Source: Halonatronomonas betaini
Lineage (GTDB): Bacteria; Bacillota; Halanaerobiia; Halanaerobiales; Halarsenatibacteraceae
Assembly: GCF_015666175.1 (NCBI RefSeq)
Contig: NZ_JADPIE010000004.1
Span: forward strand, 136,118-200,117
DNA: 64,000 nt
Reading direction: 5' to 3'
The notes under the pieces were generated by a model. The model saw only the letters and a list, made by a program, of their open reading frames with translations. It had not been told where the DNA came from and made no database searches. Shown here one piece after another: positions 7,411-15,184 of this stretch. Within the stretch, counting starts at the first letter, position 1, and each line of letters starts with the position of its first letter. Both the position numbers and the translations under genes were made by a program.

Positions 7411-9294
7411 TTAGTCCCAGCCTAAGTTTTCAAGGTCAAGTTCAAATAGTGCTCCATCTTCAGTTTCTTCAACAAACTCGATACCCTGAACTCTGTCGAA
7501 TTCTTCGATGTATTCAACAGCATCAGCATGGGTTTCAAACTGAACTGGACCGGCTGTATCAACAGGCTTTAATCTCCAGTTGCCAGACGGCTCAGGATTG
7601 ATTGTGCCGTATTCTTCGATATAATGGATGATCTGATCTCTATTGGCATCTGCAGATGAGAAGATTACCTCTGCATCATCACCGGTATGTGGGAAGTCGC
7701 CACCGCCACCGGCACGGTAATCATTGGTGATTACTGCAAATTCCTGATCCATATCAAGTGGTTCGCCATTATATTCAACATTGGTGATTCTTTCGCCTTC
7801 TGGCTGAGTTATATCTATCTCGTAATCAATACCTTCAACAACATCGTAATTGAAGGAAGGTCCCAGTGTATCAATTACCTGTGGATCTGGATCATCAGGA
7901 TCTATCTCGCTGAAATGGAGGACTGAATGCTCGAGGAATTCAACCAGGCCTTCTCCAGTCATCTCCAGGATATAGACAGTATTGTCATAGAGGTAAATAT
8001 CAGTAACATCACCGATTGTAATATCGCCTTCTACTGAAGTTGAAGTCTGGAATGGAGCTGCTACTCCAACAATTGGGTGATCTTCATAATCAGTATTGGC
8101 TAGCTGCTCTTCAGCAAACCAGAGCTGGGCCTCATTAACAACCTGGGTTACTGCACTATCTTTAACCTCTGAGAAATAAGCCTTTACTGGAACTTCAGTT
8201 GAACCAATTGGTGTTCTAACATATTCTACAGTTGCATCATGAACATCGCTTGCTATCTCAACGATATCAGGATGCTCAGGAGTATCTTCATCGATTTCTC
8301 TTAAATCAACATTGAAGTCTACAATATCCCATTCGCCATTCTCATGAGCAATTTTTAAGTCGATTATACTGAGAGCTTCACCCCAGCGTCCAGGCATTGA
8401 AGCTGGCTTACCAAAGATTGTACCTTCTTCAACATTAATGTTTTCAACATCAGCATAATCTTCAGATGGGAATGTGCTGTGTGAATGGCCACCTAAATAG
8501 GCGTCAACTTCATCCATCTGGGCAAGATGATAACCGGCATCATAGGAATCAGCATGATCTCTTGCTGTGCTGCCAACTCCGGTATGGGAGGCAACAACAA
8601 CTAAATCAGTAATACTTTCTAGCATTGGGATATAATGTTCTGCTGATTCTATAATATCATCTATAGTTACTTCACCATGGAGATGAGTTCTACCCCAGGA
8701 CATTGTCTCATGGGGAACAAAACTGATAACTCCTATTCTAACTGTCTCGCCATCAATATCTTTTTCAAAGATTTCAAATGGCTGGGTATAATATTCGCCT
8801 TCCATTGTATAGAAGTTAGCTCCTAGCCATGGAAATTCAGAGCCTCTTAAAGCCTTGTCAAAGAAATCAAGTCCAAAGTCCTGCAGCTCATGGTTACCAA
8901 CTGCTGCTGCATCATAACCTGCAAAGTTCATAGCCTCAATAATTGCCTGAGTTTCAAACATTTCGAGAGGCTCTACTAAAGCTTCGTAATTACCGATCAT
9001 TGAACCCTGAATAGCATCACCGGTATCAAATAAGAGTGTGTTTTCGCCAAATTCCTCTCTGGCTTCCTCGATTAGTGTGAATGTTTTTGAAAAACCATAG
9101 GCATCAAATGGTTCATCATTCATATAATCATATGGAACTAAATACTGATGGAGGTCACCAGTTGCCATCATTCTCAAATTGTAATCTCCATCTTCTGCCA
9201 TTGCCGGACTGGCTATTAAAGTTACTGCCAGGAATGCCATAGCAATTGTTAAACCAATAAGTTTCGTCTTTTTCATGTTTTTAATTGAATACAT
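7411..9294 (-). CDS. Exported 5'-nucleotidase / 2',3'-cyclic phosphodiesterase family protein
   Basis: 627 residues with a signal peptide ending ASPAMA|ED, so it is extracytoplasmic. Residues about 38-340 are a calcineurin-like metallophosphoesterase domain: TGDLHQ, DTGDAIQG, GNHELQ and GGHSHS supply the metal ligands. About 360-565 is the 5'-nucleotidase C-terminal substrate domain. A further ~45-residue module (HADAVEYIEEF ... FELDLENL) follows. It probably salvages nucleotides outside the cytoplasm, CpdB- or UshA-like; which substrate is unknown. The SD AAGGAGGGG fixes the ATG at 9294. A paralogue of only its C-terminal part is encoded at 32223-33122. Confidence 0.85.
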   Translation of the reverse strand: MYSIKNMKKTKLIGLTIAMAFLAVTLIASPAMAEDGDYNLRMMATGDLHQYLVPYDYMNDEPFDAYGFSKTFTLIEEAREEFGENTLLFDTGDAIQGSMIGNYEALVEPLEMFETQAIIEAMNFAGYDAAAVGNHELQDFGLDFFDKALRGSEFPWLGANFYTMEGEYYTQPFEIFEKDIDGETVRIGVISFVPHETMSWGRTHLHGEVTIDDIIESAEHYIPMLESITDLVVVASHTGVGSTARDHADSYDAGYHLAQMDEVDAYLGGHSHSTFPSEDYADVENINVEEGTIFGKPASMPGRWGEALSIIDLKIAHENGEWDIVDFNVDLREIDEDTPEHPDIVEIASDVHDATVEYVRTPIGSTEVPVKAYFSEVKDSAVTQVVNEAQLWFAEEQLANTDYEDHPIVGVAAPFQTSTSVEGDITIGDVTDIYLYDNTVYILEMTGEGLVEFLEHSVLHFSEIDPDDPDPQVIDTLGPSFNYDVVEGIDYEIDITQPEGERITNVEYNGEPLDMDQEFAVITNDYRAGGGGDFPHTGDDAEVIFSSADANRDQIIHYIEEYGTINPEPSGNWRLKPVDTAGPVQFETHADAVEYIEEFDRVQGIEFVEETEDGALFELDLENLGWD

Positions 9295-9430
9295 TAAACC
9301 CCTCCTTGATAGATTATTGTACTTTTAATTAAAGATTTGTATTTTAAATTATATAAAATATTCTGTTTTATTTCAAGTTTATAATTGGGAAATTTTTATT
9401 TAAGTTTTTCTCTAATTTAAAGGAGTTATC

Positions 9431-9457
9431 ATGTTTAAGCTAGAAGTAATTAAATAA
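9431..9457 (+). other. Eight-codon ORF upstream of urocanase
   Basis: ATG with a well-placed SD (AAAGGAG, then 5 bases) opens a short frame, MFKLEVIK, ending in TAA 35 bases before the urocanase start. It has no histidine codons, so a His-attenuation role is not supported. It may be chance. Confidence 0.25.
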
Positions 9458-9492
9458 TAGAAATCAGGAGAAATTAGGAGGAGTGATTTTTG

Positions 9493-11526
9493 ATGGATAA
9501 AAAATCTTTGAACTGGCAGGTCGGGCAGGCCATGCAGGTTAAGTTGCCGGCAGAATTGCCGGAGAAGAAAGAATTCAAACCAGGAATCAGAAGAGCACCA
9601 AAGCGGAAGCTAAATCTTGACAGAGAAGAAATTAAACTGGCTTTAAAGAATGCCTTAAGGTATATCCCTGAGGAATTACATGAGGAGCTGGCACCGGAAT
9701 TTCTAGATGAATTAATGACCCGGGGTAGAATTTACGGCTATCGCTATCGCCCTGAGGGCAATATCAAGGCCAAACCAGTTGATCAGTATCAGAGTAAAAC
9801 CCTTGAAGGCAGGGCTTTACAGCTGATGATCGATAATAACCTTGATTTTGATGTAGCTCTATACCCCTATGAACTGGTGACCTATGGCGAGACCGGTCAG
9901 GTCTGCCAGAACTGGATGCAGTATCGTTTAATCAAAAAATATCTCCAGGTGATGACTGAGGAGCAGACTTTAGTTGTAAATTCTGGCCATCCTTTAGGTT
10001 TATTTCCATCAAAGCCTGAGGCACCCAGGGTTCTATCAACTAATGCCCTAATGGTCGGTATGTTTGATGACTCAGAGCATTTCAATAAGGCTGCAGCTTT
10101 AGGCGTTGCCAATTACGGTCAGATGACTGCCGGTGGCTGGATGTATATCGGTCCCCAGGGAATTGTCCATGGAACCTATCTAACCCTTTTAAATGCCGGG
10201 CGGAAGTTCTTAAATAACGACCAGGATGAGGATTTAAGCGGTCAGCTCTATATAACATCAGGTCTCGGCGGGATGAGTGGAGCCCAGGCCAAGGCAATTG
10301 AGATTGCCGGTGGCGTCGGCGTTATAGCCGAAGTCGATAAGTCGGCAATTGAGACCAGAAAGAGTCAGGGCTGGCTCAGCAAAGTCTCCGATGATTTAGA
10401 TCAGATCTTTAAATGGGTCAGAAGATATCAGGCCTCAGGCGAAGCTGTTTCTATTGCCTATCATGGTAATATTGTTGATCTATTGGAATATGTAGTTGTA
10501 AATAGTATCCATGTCGATCTCCTTTCAGATCAGACCTCCTGCCATGACGCCTATACTGGCGGATATATACCGGTAGGCTATCAGTATGATGAGGCCAGAG
10601 AACTCCTGGCTGAAGACACAGATAAATTTAAGGAAGCTGTTGATAAGTCTCTAAGAAAACATTATGATCTAATCAGCAAATTAGTCGATAGCGATACCTA
10701 TTTCTTTGATTATGGCAATAGTTTTATGAAGGCTGTATATGATGCCGGAGTTAAAGAGATTGCAATCGATGAAAATAATCCTGATAAAGGCTTTATCTTC
10801 CCATCCTATGTTGAAGATATCATGGGGCCAGTCTGTTTTGATTATGGCTACGGGCCATACCGCTGGGTCTGCTTAAGCGGCAAAGAGGAAGATTTAAAGA
10901 AGACTGACCGGGCTGCCCGGGAGATCATTGATCCTGATAGAAGAGCCCAGGATTATGATAACTATCAGTGGATTAAGGATGCCGAGGAGAATGATTTAGT
11001 TGTCGGTTCAAAGGCCAGGATTCTCTATACTGATGGCTTTGGCCGGGTCGAGATGGCACTGAAATTTAATCAGATGGTCAGAGATGGAGAGATTGGACCG
11101 GTAATGCTTGGCCGGGACCATCATGATACCGGCGGTACCGATTCGCCATTTAGAGAAACCGCCAATATCAAGGATGGCAGTAATATAATGGCTGAAATGT
11201 CGATTCAGTGTTTTGCTGGTAATGCAGCCCGGGGTATGACTTTAGCTGTTCAGAGTAATGGCGGCGGTGTCGGTATCGGCAAGGCCTTTAATAGTGGCTT
11301 TGGCCTGGTACTTGATGGCAGTGAAAGGGTCGATAGAATTATTAAAGCTTCAATTGACTGGGATGTTCATGGCGGTGTGGCCAGAAGGGCCTGGGCCCAG
11401 AATCCCCATGCTGTTGAGACGATGCTGGAATGGCAGAAAAAGCGGGGCGATAATGGCGCAGTGACCCTGCCCTATCAGGCTGATCAGAATTTAATCGATA
11501 ATCTGGTAGAAGACCAGTTTGAATAA
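9493..11526 (+). CDS. hutU: Urocanate hydratase (urocanase), long form
   Basis: 677 residues. It converts urocanate to 4-imidazolone-5-propionate in histidine degradation, using tightly bound NAD+. Family landmarks are TAGGWMYIGPQGIVHGTY, the NAD-binding SGLGGMSGAQ and DQTSCHDAYTGGY. It is longer than the classical ~555-residue enzyme because of extra N-terminal and internal sequence; longer forms exist in other bacteria. ATG 9493 is preferred, about 8 bases after AGGAGGAG; TTG 9490 is the alternative. No hutH, hutI or formiminotransferase is in the window, so it is an isolated pathway gene here. Confidence 0.9.
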   Translation: MDKKSLNWQVGQAMQVKLPAELPEKKEFKPGIRRAPKRKLNLDREEIKLALKNALRYIPEELHEELAPEFLDELMTRGRIYGYRYRPEGNIKAKPVDQYQSKTLEGRALQLMIDNNLDFDVALYPYELVTYGETGQVCQNWMQYRLIKKYLQVMTEEQTLVVNSGHPLGLFPSKPEAPRVLSTNALMVGMFDDSEHFNKAAALGVANYGQMTAGGWMYIGPQGIVHGTYLTLLNAGRKFLNNDQDEDLSGQLYITSGLGGMSGAQAKAIEIAGGVGVIAEVDKSAIETRKSQGWLSKVSDDLDQIFKWVRRYQASGEAVSIAYHGNIVDLLEYVVVNSIHVDLLSDQTSCHDAYTGGYIPVGYQYDEARELLAEDTDKFKEAVDKSLRKHYDLISKLVDSDTYFFDYGNSFMKAVYDAGVKEIAIDENNPDKGFIFPSYVEDIMGPVCFDYGYGPYRWVCLSGKEEDLKKTDRAAREIIDPDRRAQDYDNYQWIKDAEENDLVVGSKARILYTDGFGRVEMALKFNQMVRDGEIGPVMLGRDHHDTGGTDSPFRETANIKDGSNIMAEMSIQCFAGNAARGMTLAVQSNGGGVGIGKAFNSGFGLVLDGSERVDRIIKASIDWDVHGGVARRAWAQNPHAVETMLEWQKKRGDNGAVTLPYQADQNLIDNLVEDQFE

Positions 11527-11672
11527 AAACCTCTGTTAGAGATAGTTATTCTATCTGAAATAAAAATGCAAAACTCATGTTTGCCAAACCTCTGTATGGA
11601 TGGTAAAATTAATCTATAGACTGATTAATAATATGTCAGTTATCGTTAGATTAATAAATTGTCATCCAGGAG

Positions 11673-12950
11673 GTGGGGCAGATAGATACCCGGAAGAAAG
11701 TTGAAATTTTAGCTGAAGCGGCCAAATACGATGTTTCCTGTTCATCCAGTGGCAGCAGCAGGGCAAATCAAAAAGGTGGAATCGGTAATGCTGCTCCATC
11801 TGGGATCTGTCATAGCTGGTCATCTGATGGCCGCTGTATATCCTTATTAAAACTACTCTTTTCCAATGACTGTATCTATGATTGTGCTTACTGTATCAAT
11901 AGGGCCAGCAATCATAAACCCAGGGCAAGTTTTACAGCTGAAGAGGTTGCAAAATTAACGATTAATTTTTATAAACGTAATTACATTGAAGGTTTATTCT
12001 TAAGTTCGGCAGTTTTTCTTAATCCTGACTATACCATGGAGCAGCTGGTGAAAACTCTAAAGATTTTACGGAATAGCTATCAATTTAACGGCTATATCCA
12101 TGTCAAAGCCATACCTGGGGCTGATTATAGGCTAATCCGCCAGGCAGGTGAGCTGGCTGACAGGATGAGCATTAATATCGAGCTGCCATCCAGGGATAGC
12201 TTAAAAAGTCTGGCTCCCCAGAAGAAGGCAACTGACATTCTCCAGCCAATGGAGCAGATCGGAACTGACTTAGTTGAGTATAAAGAAGATAAGAAAAAGT
12301 TCAAATCGACACCTGATTTTGTTCCGGCAGGCCATACGACCCAGTTAATAGTCGGGGCCAGCCCTGAGAAGGATTTCCAGATCTTAAAACTCTCAGAAGG
12401 CCTGTATAACAGGTTTAATCTCAAAAGAGTATATTACTCTGCCTTTATGCCTGTAACTCCAGATAAGAGGCTTCCTGCCGTCTCTGGGCCGCCTTTATTA
12501 AGGGAACACAGGCTCTATCAGGCTGACTGGTTACTCAGGTTTTATAATTTTGGAGCAGATGAGATTTTAGGACCTGACAGGCCAGATTTCAATCTTGACT
12601 TTGACCCAAAACTTGACTGGGCTTTAAACAATTTAGATAAATTTCCAGTAGAGGTCAATCAGGCCGGTTACTGGCAGCTTTTAAGGGTTCCAGGGATCGG
12701 CCCGACTTCAGCCAGGCGGATAATTTCTGCCAGAAAAGAGGCCAGGCTTTCCCCTGATAACCTTAAAAAGCTTGGTCCAGTTTTAAAGCGGGCAAAATAC
12801 TTTATCCTCTGTGATGGCAAATATCTGGCCGGGATCCCCTTTGACCCTGATTTAATCAAATCCAGGGTCGCCCGAGATCAAAAAGGTAAAAATCAGCAGC
12901 TCAGCTTATTTGCTGAGACCAATCTGGATAAAGAGCAGGTGATCGGCTAG
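11673..12950 (+). CDS. Putative DNA modification/repair radical SAM protein
   Basis: 425 residues. DCIYDCAYC (Cx3CxxC) binds the radical SAM cluster, and VPGIGPTSARRI near residue 345 is a helix-hairpin-helix DNA-binding motif. The N-terminal AAKYDVSCSSSGSSR and the partner gene directly after it identify the family that is found with a uracil-DNA-glycosylase-like protein. It probably acts on a DNA lesion; the reaction is unknown. The start is uncertain: GTG 11673 overlaps the SD AGGAGGTG, no other standard start lies upstream before a stop, and the codon at ideal spacing is ATA 11682. Confidence 0.8.
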   Translation: MGQIDTRKKVEILAEAAKYDVSCSSSGSSRANQKGGIGNAAPSGICHSWSSDGRCISLLKLLFSNDCIYDCAYCINRASNHKPRASFTAEEVAKLTINFYKRNYIEGLFLSSAVFLNPDYTMEQLVKTLKILRNSYQFNGYIHVKAIPGADYRLIRQAGELADRMSINIELPSRDSLKSLAPQKKATDILQPMEQIGTDLVEYKEDKKKFKSTPDFVPAGHTTQLIVGASPEKDFQILKLSEGLYNRFNLKRVYYSAFMPVTPDKRLPAVSGPPLLREHRLYQADWLLRFYNFGADEILGPDRPDFNLDFDPKLDWALNNLDKFPVEVNQAGYWQLLRVPGIGPTSARRIISARKEARLSPDNLKKLGPVLKRAKYFILCDGKYLAGIPFDPDLIKSRVARDQKGKNQQLSLFAETNLDKEQVIG

Positions 12951-13706
12951 ATGAAGACCTATTTGTATGACGGTACTTTTACTGGTTTTATGACCCTTAT
13001 CTACTGGACCTTTAAAGATAAAGTTAGACCGACCAAAATTTTTAAGCAGGCTGATTTTCACGGCGATTTATTTTCAGAGACTGTTAAGATTGAAACTGAT
13101 GGGGAACTGGCTGATAAAGTTATTAAATCGGCAAAGGCTAAGCTCTCTACCAGAGTTTTCAGGAAGGCCTATTATTCCTTTTTATCTGAATTTCCAGGAA
13201 TTGAGCTTGCGATTTTTGACTATCTCTATCTAGGTTTTGCTGATAGGGTCAATCTAAAGAAAAATTGGACAGATAGTTCAGTCCTTAAAGTCAAAAAGGT
13301 TGCCAGAAAGGTCAGTAGAGAACGGCATCGTTTTAAGGGGCTCCTCAGATTTAGGGAACTTGATCAGGGTATTCTTTATGGCCCCTATAAGCCAGACTAT
13401 AATATTTCAGGATTACTTGCGCCCCATTTTGCAGCAAGACTGGCCAGTGAACAGTGGATTATCCATGATCTGGGCAGAAAGATGGCGGTTATTTATAACG
13501 GTAAAAGCTGGCTTGAAATTTCAGATGATCTCCTGCCCCGGCTGGAATTAAGCGAGCAGGAGGCTGATTATCAGGAAATCTGGCAGGAGTTTTTTAGAAG
13601 TATAGCAATTGATGAAAGATATAATCCAGAACTTCAGGCCAATTTTATCCCCTATAAATACAGAGAATTTTTGCTTGAATTTGAGAATCAGGATAGGAGG
13701 CTATAA
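12951..13706 (+). CDS. Radical SAM-associated DNA repair partner (uracil-DNA-glycosylase-like)
   Basis: 251 residues starting at the base after the radical SAM gene's stop codon, so the two are translationally linked. The N-terminal YLYDGTFTGFMTLIY and the central RFKGLLRFREL and LAPHFAARL segments are typical of the protein that accompanies the upstream radical SAM family, described as a putative DNA repair protein with a glycosylase-like fold. The conserved pairing is the main functional evidence. No signal peptide or membrane helix is seen. Confidence 0.75.
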   Translation: MKTYLYDGTFTGFMTLIYWTFKDKVRPTKIFKQADFHGDLFSETVKIETDGELADKVIKSAKAKLSTRVFRKAYYSFLSEFPGIELAIFDYLYLGFADRVNLKKNWTDSSVLKVKKVARKVSRERHRFKGLLRFRELDQGILYGPYKPDYNISGLLAPHFAARLASEQWIIHDLGRKMAVIYNGKSWLEISDDLLPRLELSEQEADYQEIWQEFFRSIAIDERYNPELQANFIPYKYREFLLEFENQDRRL

Positions 13707-13708
13707 GA

Positions 13709-13870
13709 ATGGGAGAAGATTCAGGTTGTTTATTTAATTTATTAATACTTGCATTAATGGTCTCTTTATTTTATGGAATTACCGGTTATTATCTGCTTTT
13801 GCCGATTCTCTATTTATTTGGAGTTGTTGCTGTTATAGTAATTGTAGTCGGATTTTTTACCGGTGATTGA
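13709..13870 (+). CDS. 53-residue membrane protein, unknown
   Basis: ATG 13709 to TGA 13868-13870, preceded by GGATAGGAGG (13691-13700), an excellent SD that lies in the last codons of the preceding gene. After a short polar start (MGEDSG) the protein is almost entirely hydrophobic, with a likely hairpin of two helices (about 9-28 and 30-50) ending FFTGD. It starts two bases after the previous stop, which suggests translation in the same operon as the DNA-repair pair. No family was recognised. Confidence 0.6.
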   Translation: MGEDSGCLFNLLILALMVSLFYGITGYYLLLPILYLFGVVAVIVIVVGFFTGD

Positions 13871-13888
13871 ATTAATCTTAAGTTTTTC

Positions 13889-13917
13889 TTGCAATTTATC
13901 TAAATAGGGGATATAAT
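13889..13917 (+). promoter_or_regulatory. Promoter of the ptb-like/activator T-box transcript
   Basis: TTGCAA (13889-13894), a 17-base spacer and TATAAT (13912-13917) form a near-consensus sigma-A promoter about 45 bases before T-box stem I. Confidence 0.75.
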
Positions 13918-13924
13918 GGTTAGC

Positions 13925-14223
13925 AATAATAAATACTTGTTAAAGGATTAAAGTCGATGATCAGGAGAGTAGGTCTAAATTAGTGGAAAGAGCGAGCTGG
14001 GTTTGGTGGGAGCCAGGGAAGCTATTTAGATTGAACCGCACCTGTGAGATGTTTCAGTCAAAGCTAATATGCTGATAGCTGAAATCGCCTACCGGCGTTA
14101 CAGAGTAGAGTGGATCGTTATCCAGTAATGACTGGATGACCGTCAACTAGAGTGGTACCGCGGTGAAATTATATCCCCGTCTCTTTCTGGCAAATTTGCT
14201 GGTCTGGGACGGGGTTTATTATT
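13925..14223 (+). promoter_or_regulatory. T-box leader with Arg (CGC) specifier
   Basis: A full T-box riboswitch. The stem I loop-E strand AGTA (13968-13971) faces GAAC (14033-14036), which is followed by the specifier codon CGC (14037-14039) and ACC, giving arginine. The T-box bulge is AGAGTGGTACCGCGG (14149-14163), whose TGGT pairs with the tRNA acceptor end. The competing terminator is CCCCGTC (14175-14181) with GACGGGG (14208-14214) and a T-rich tail. Uncharged tRNA-Arg should favour antitermination. The leader is nearly the same as the argG leader at 29738-30005, with compensatory changes in the stem before the T-box. What it controls, a phosphate acyltransferase and a sigma-54 activator, is unusual for an Arg T-box. 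Confidence 0.9.
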
Positions 14224-14242
14224 TTAATAGGAGTGAAATAAT

Positions 14243-15184
14243 ATGATAGATCAGGAAATAAACTTACCGCCAGCAAATTTTGAAGAGCTCTATGAAAATG
14301 CAGTTGATATTTCCAGCAGGATGGCAGCCCAGAATCTTATAATAGCCGGACCAGAAAATAGGGCTATCATGGAAGCTGTAGATCAGGCCTATCAGGATGG
14401 CCTGATTATGCCCTACTTAGTCGGTGATAGAGAAGAAATCTTAAAGATCGTTGAAGAACTTAATCTAAATCTCGATAATTATAAAATATTTAATGCAGTT
14501 GAAGCCAGCTCTAAATCCCTGAAATCTGTTGAACTTCTTACAACTGAAGGAGATATCCTGATGAAAGGCTTAATCTCAACATCAACAATTTTAAGTACAT
14601 TCCTGGATACTGGCAAAGAGCTTTTAAAAAGAGAAACATTAAGCCATTTAATTCTAGCCGATATCCCAATTTTAGATCGGTTGATTTTTATTTCAGATGG
14701 CGGGATGAATATCTCCCCTGATTTTCAGGCAAAGAAGGCCATAATTAGTAATGCAATTGAAGTTGCTAAAAACTTTGGCTGGGAGAAACCTAAGGTTGCT
14801 CTCCTGGCAGCTGTTGAAAAGGTAAATCAGAATATGCCAGAAACTGTTGAGATTGAAAGAATCATCTCTGAATTTGATGAATGCATGATAGGTGCCCGAC
14901 TTGATGGCCCATTTGCTCTAGACCTTGCAATCTCTAAAGAAGCTGCAGAAATAAAGGGGGTTAACAGTCCAGTTGCCGGTGAAGCTGATATCCTGATAAC
15001 CCCGGAGATTGTTTCAGGAAATCTATTAGGAAAAAGCAGCATTTATTTTGGCGGCGGCAAAATTGCAGCACTTTTAGGCGGTGTCGTCAAACCGGTCTCT
15101 ATTCCATCAAGGGCAGCAGATAAAGAAACCAGGCTGGCTTCAATAGCAGCGGCTGTCATCCAGGGGAGTCGATATAATGAATAA
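14243..15184 (+). CDS. Phosphate butyryl/acetyl-transferase family protein
   Basis: 313 residues of the phosphate acyltransferase fold (Ptb/Pta). Such enzymes interconvert acyl-CoA and acyl phosphate before ATP formation by an acyl kinase. Typical segments are the N-terminal region containing LIIAGPE, LILADIPILDRLIFISDGGMN, KVALLAAVEKVN, and the C-terminal DILITPEIVSGNLLGK with FGGGKIAALLGG. The size matches Ptb. No butyrate or acetate kinase is adjacent. It is the first gene after the Arg T-box and overlaps the sigma-54 activator by 8 bases, so it is probably part of amino-acid catabolism controlled by arginine supply. Acyl specificity is unknown. Confidence 0.8.
   Translation: MIDQEINLPPANFEELYENAVDISSRMAAQNLIIAGPENRAIMEAVDQAYQDGLIMPYLVGDREEILKIVEELNLNLDNYKIFNAVEASSKSLKSVELLTTEGDILMKGLISTSTILSTFLDTGKELLKRETLSHLILADIPILDRLIFISDGGMNISPDFQAKKAIISNAIEVAKNFGWEKPKVALLAAVEKVNQNMPETVEIERIISEFDECMIGARLDGPFALDLAISKEAAEIKGVNSPVAGEADILITPEIVSGNLLGKSSIYFGGGKIAALLGGVVKPVSIPSRAADKETRLASIAAAVIQGSRYNE

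Noticed and set aside
9431-9457. His-type leader peptide for hutU
   Set aside because: The eight codons include no His, so a histidine-sensing role has no support.
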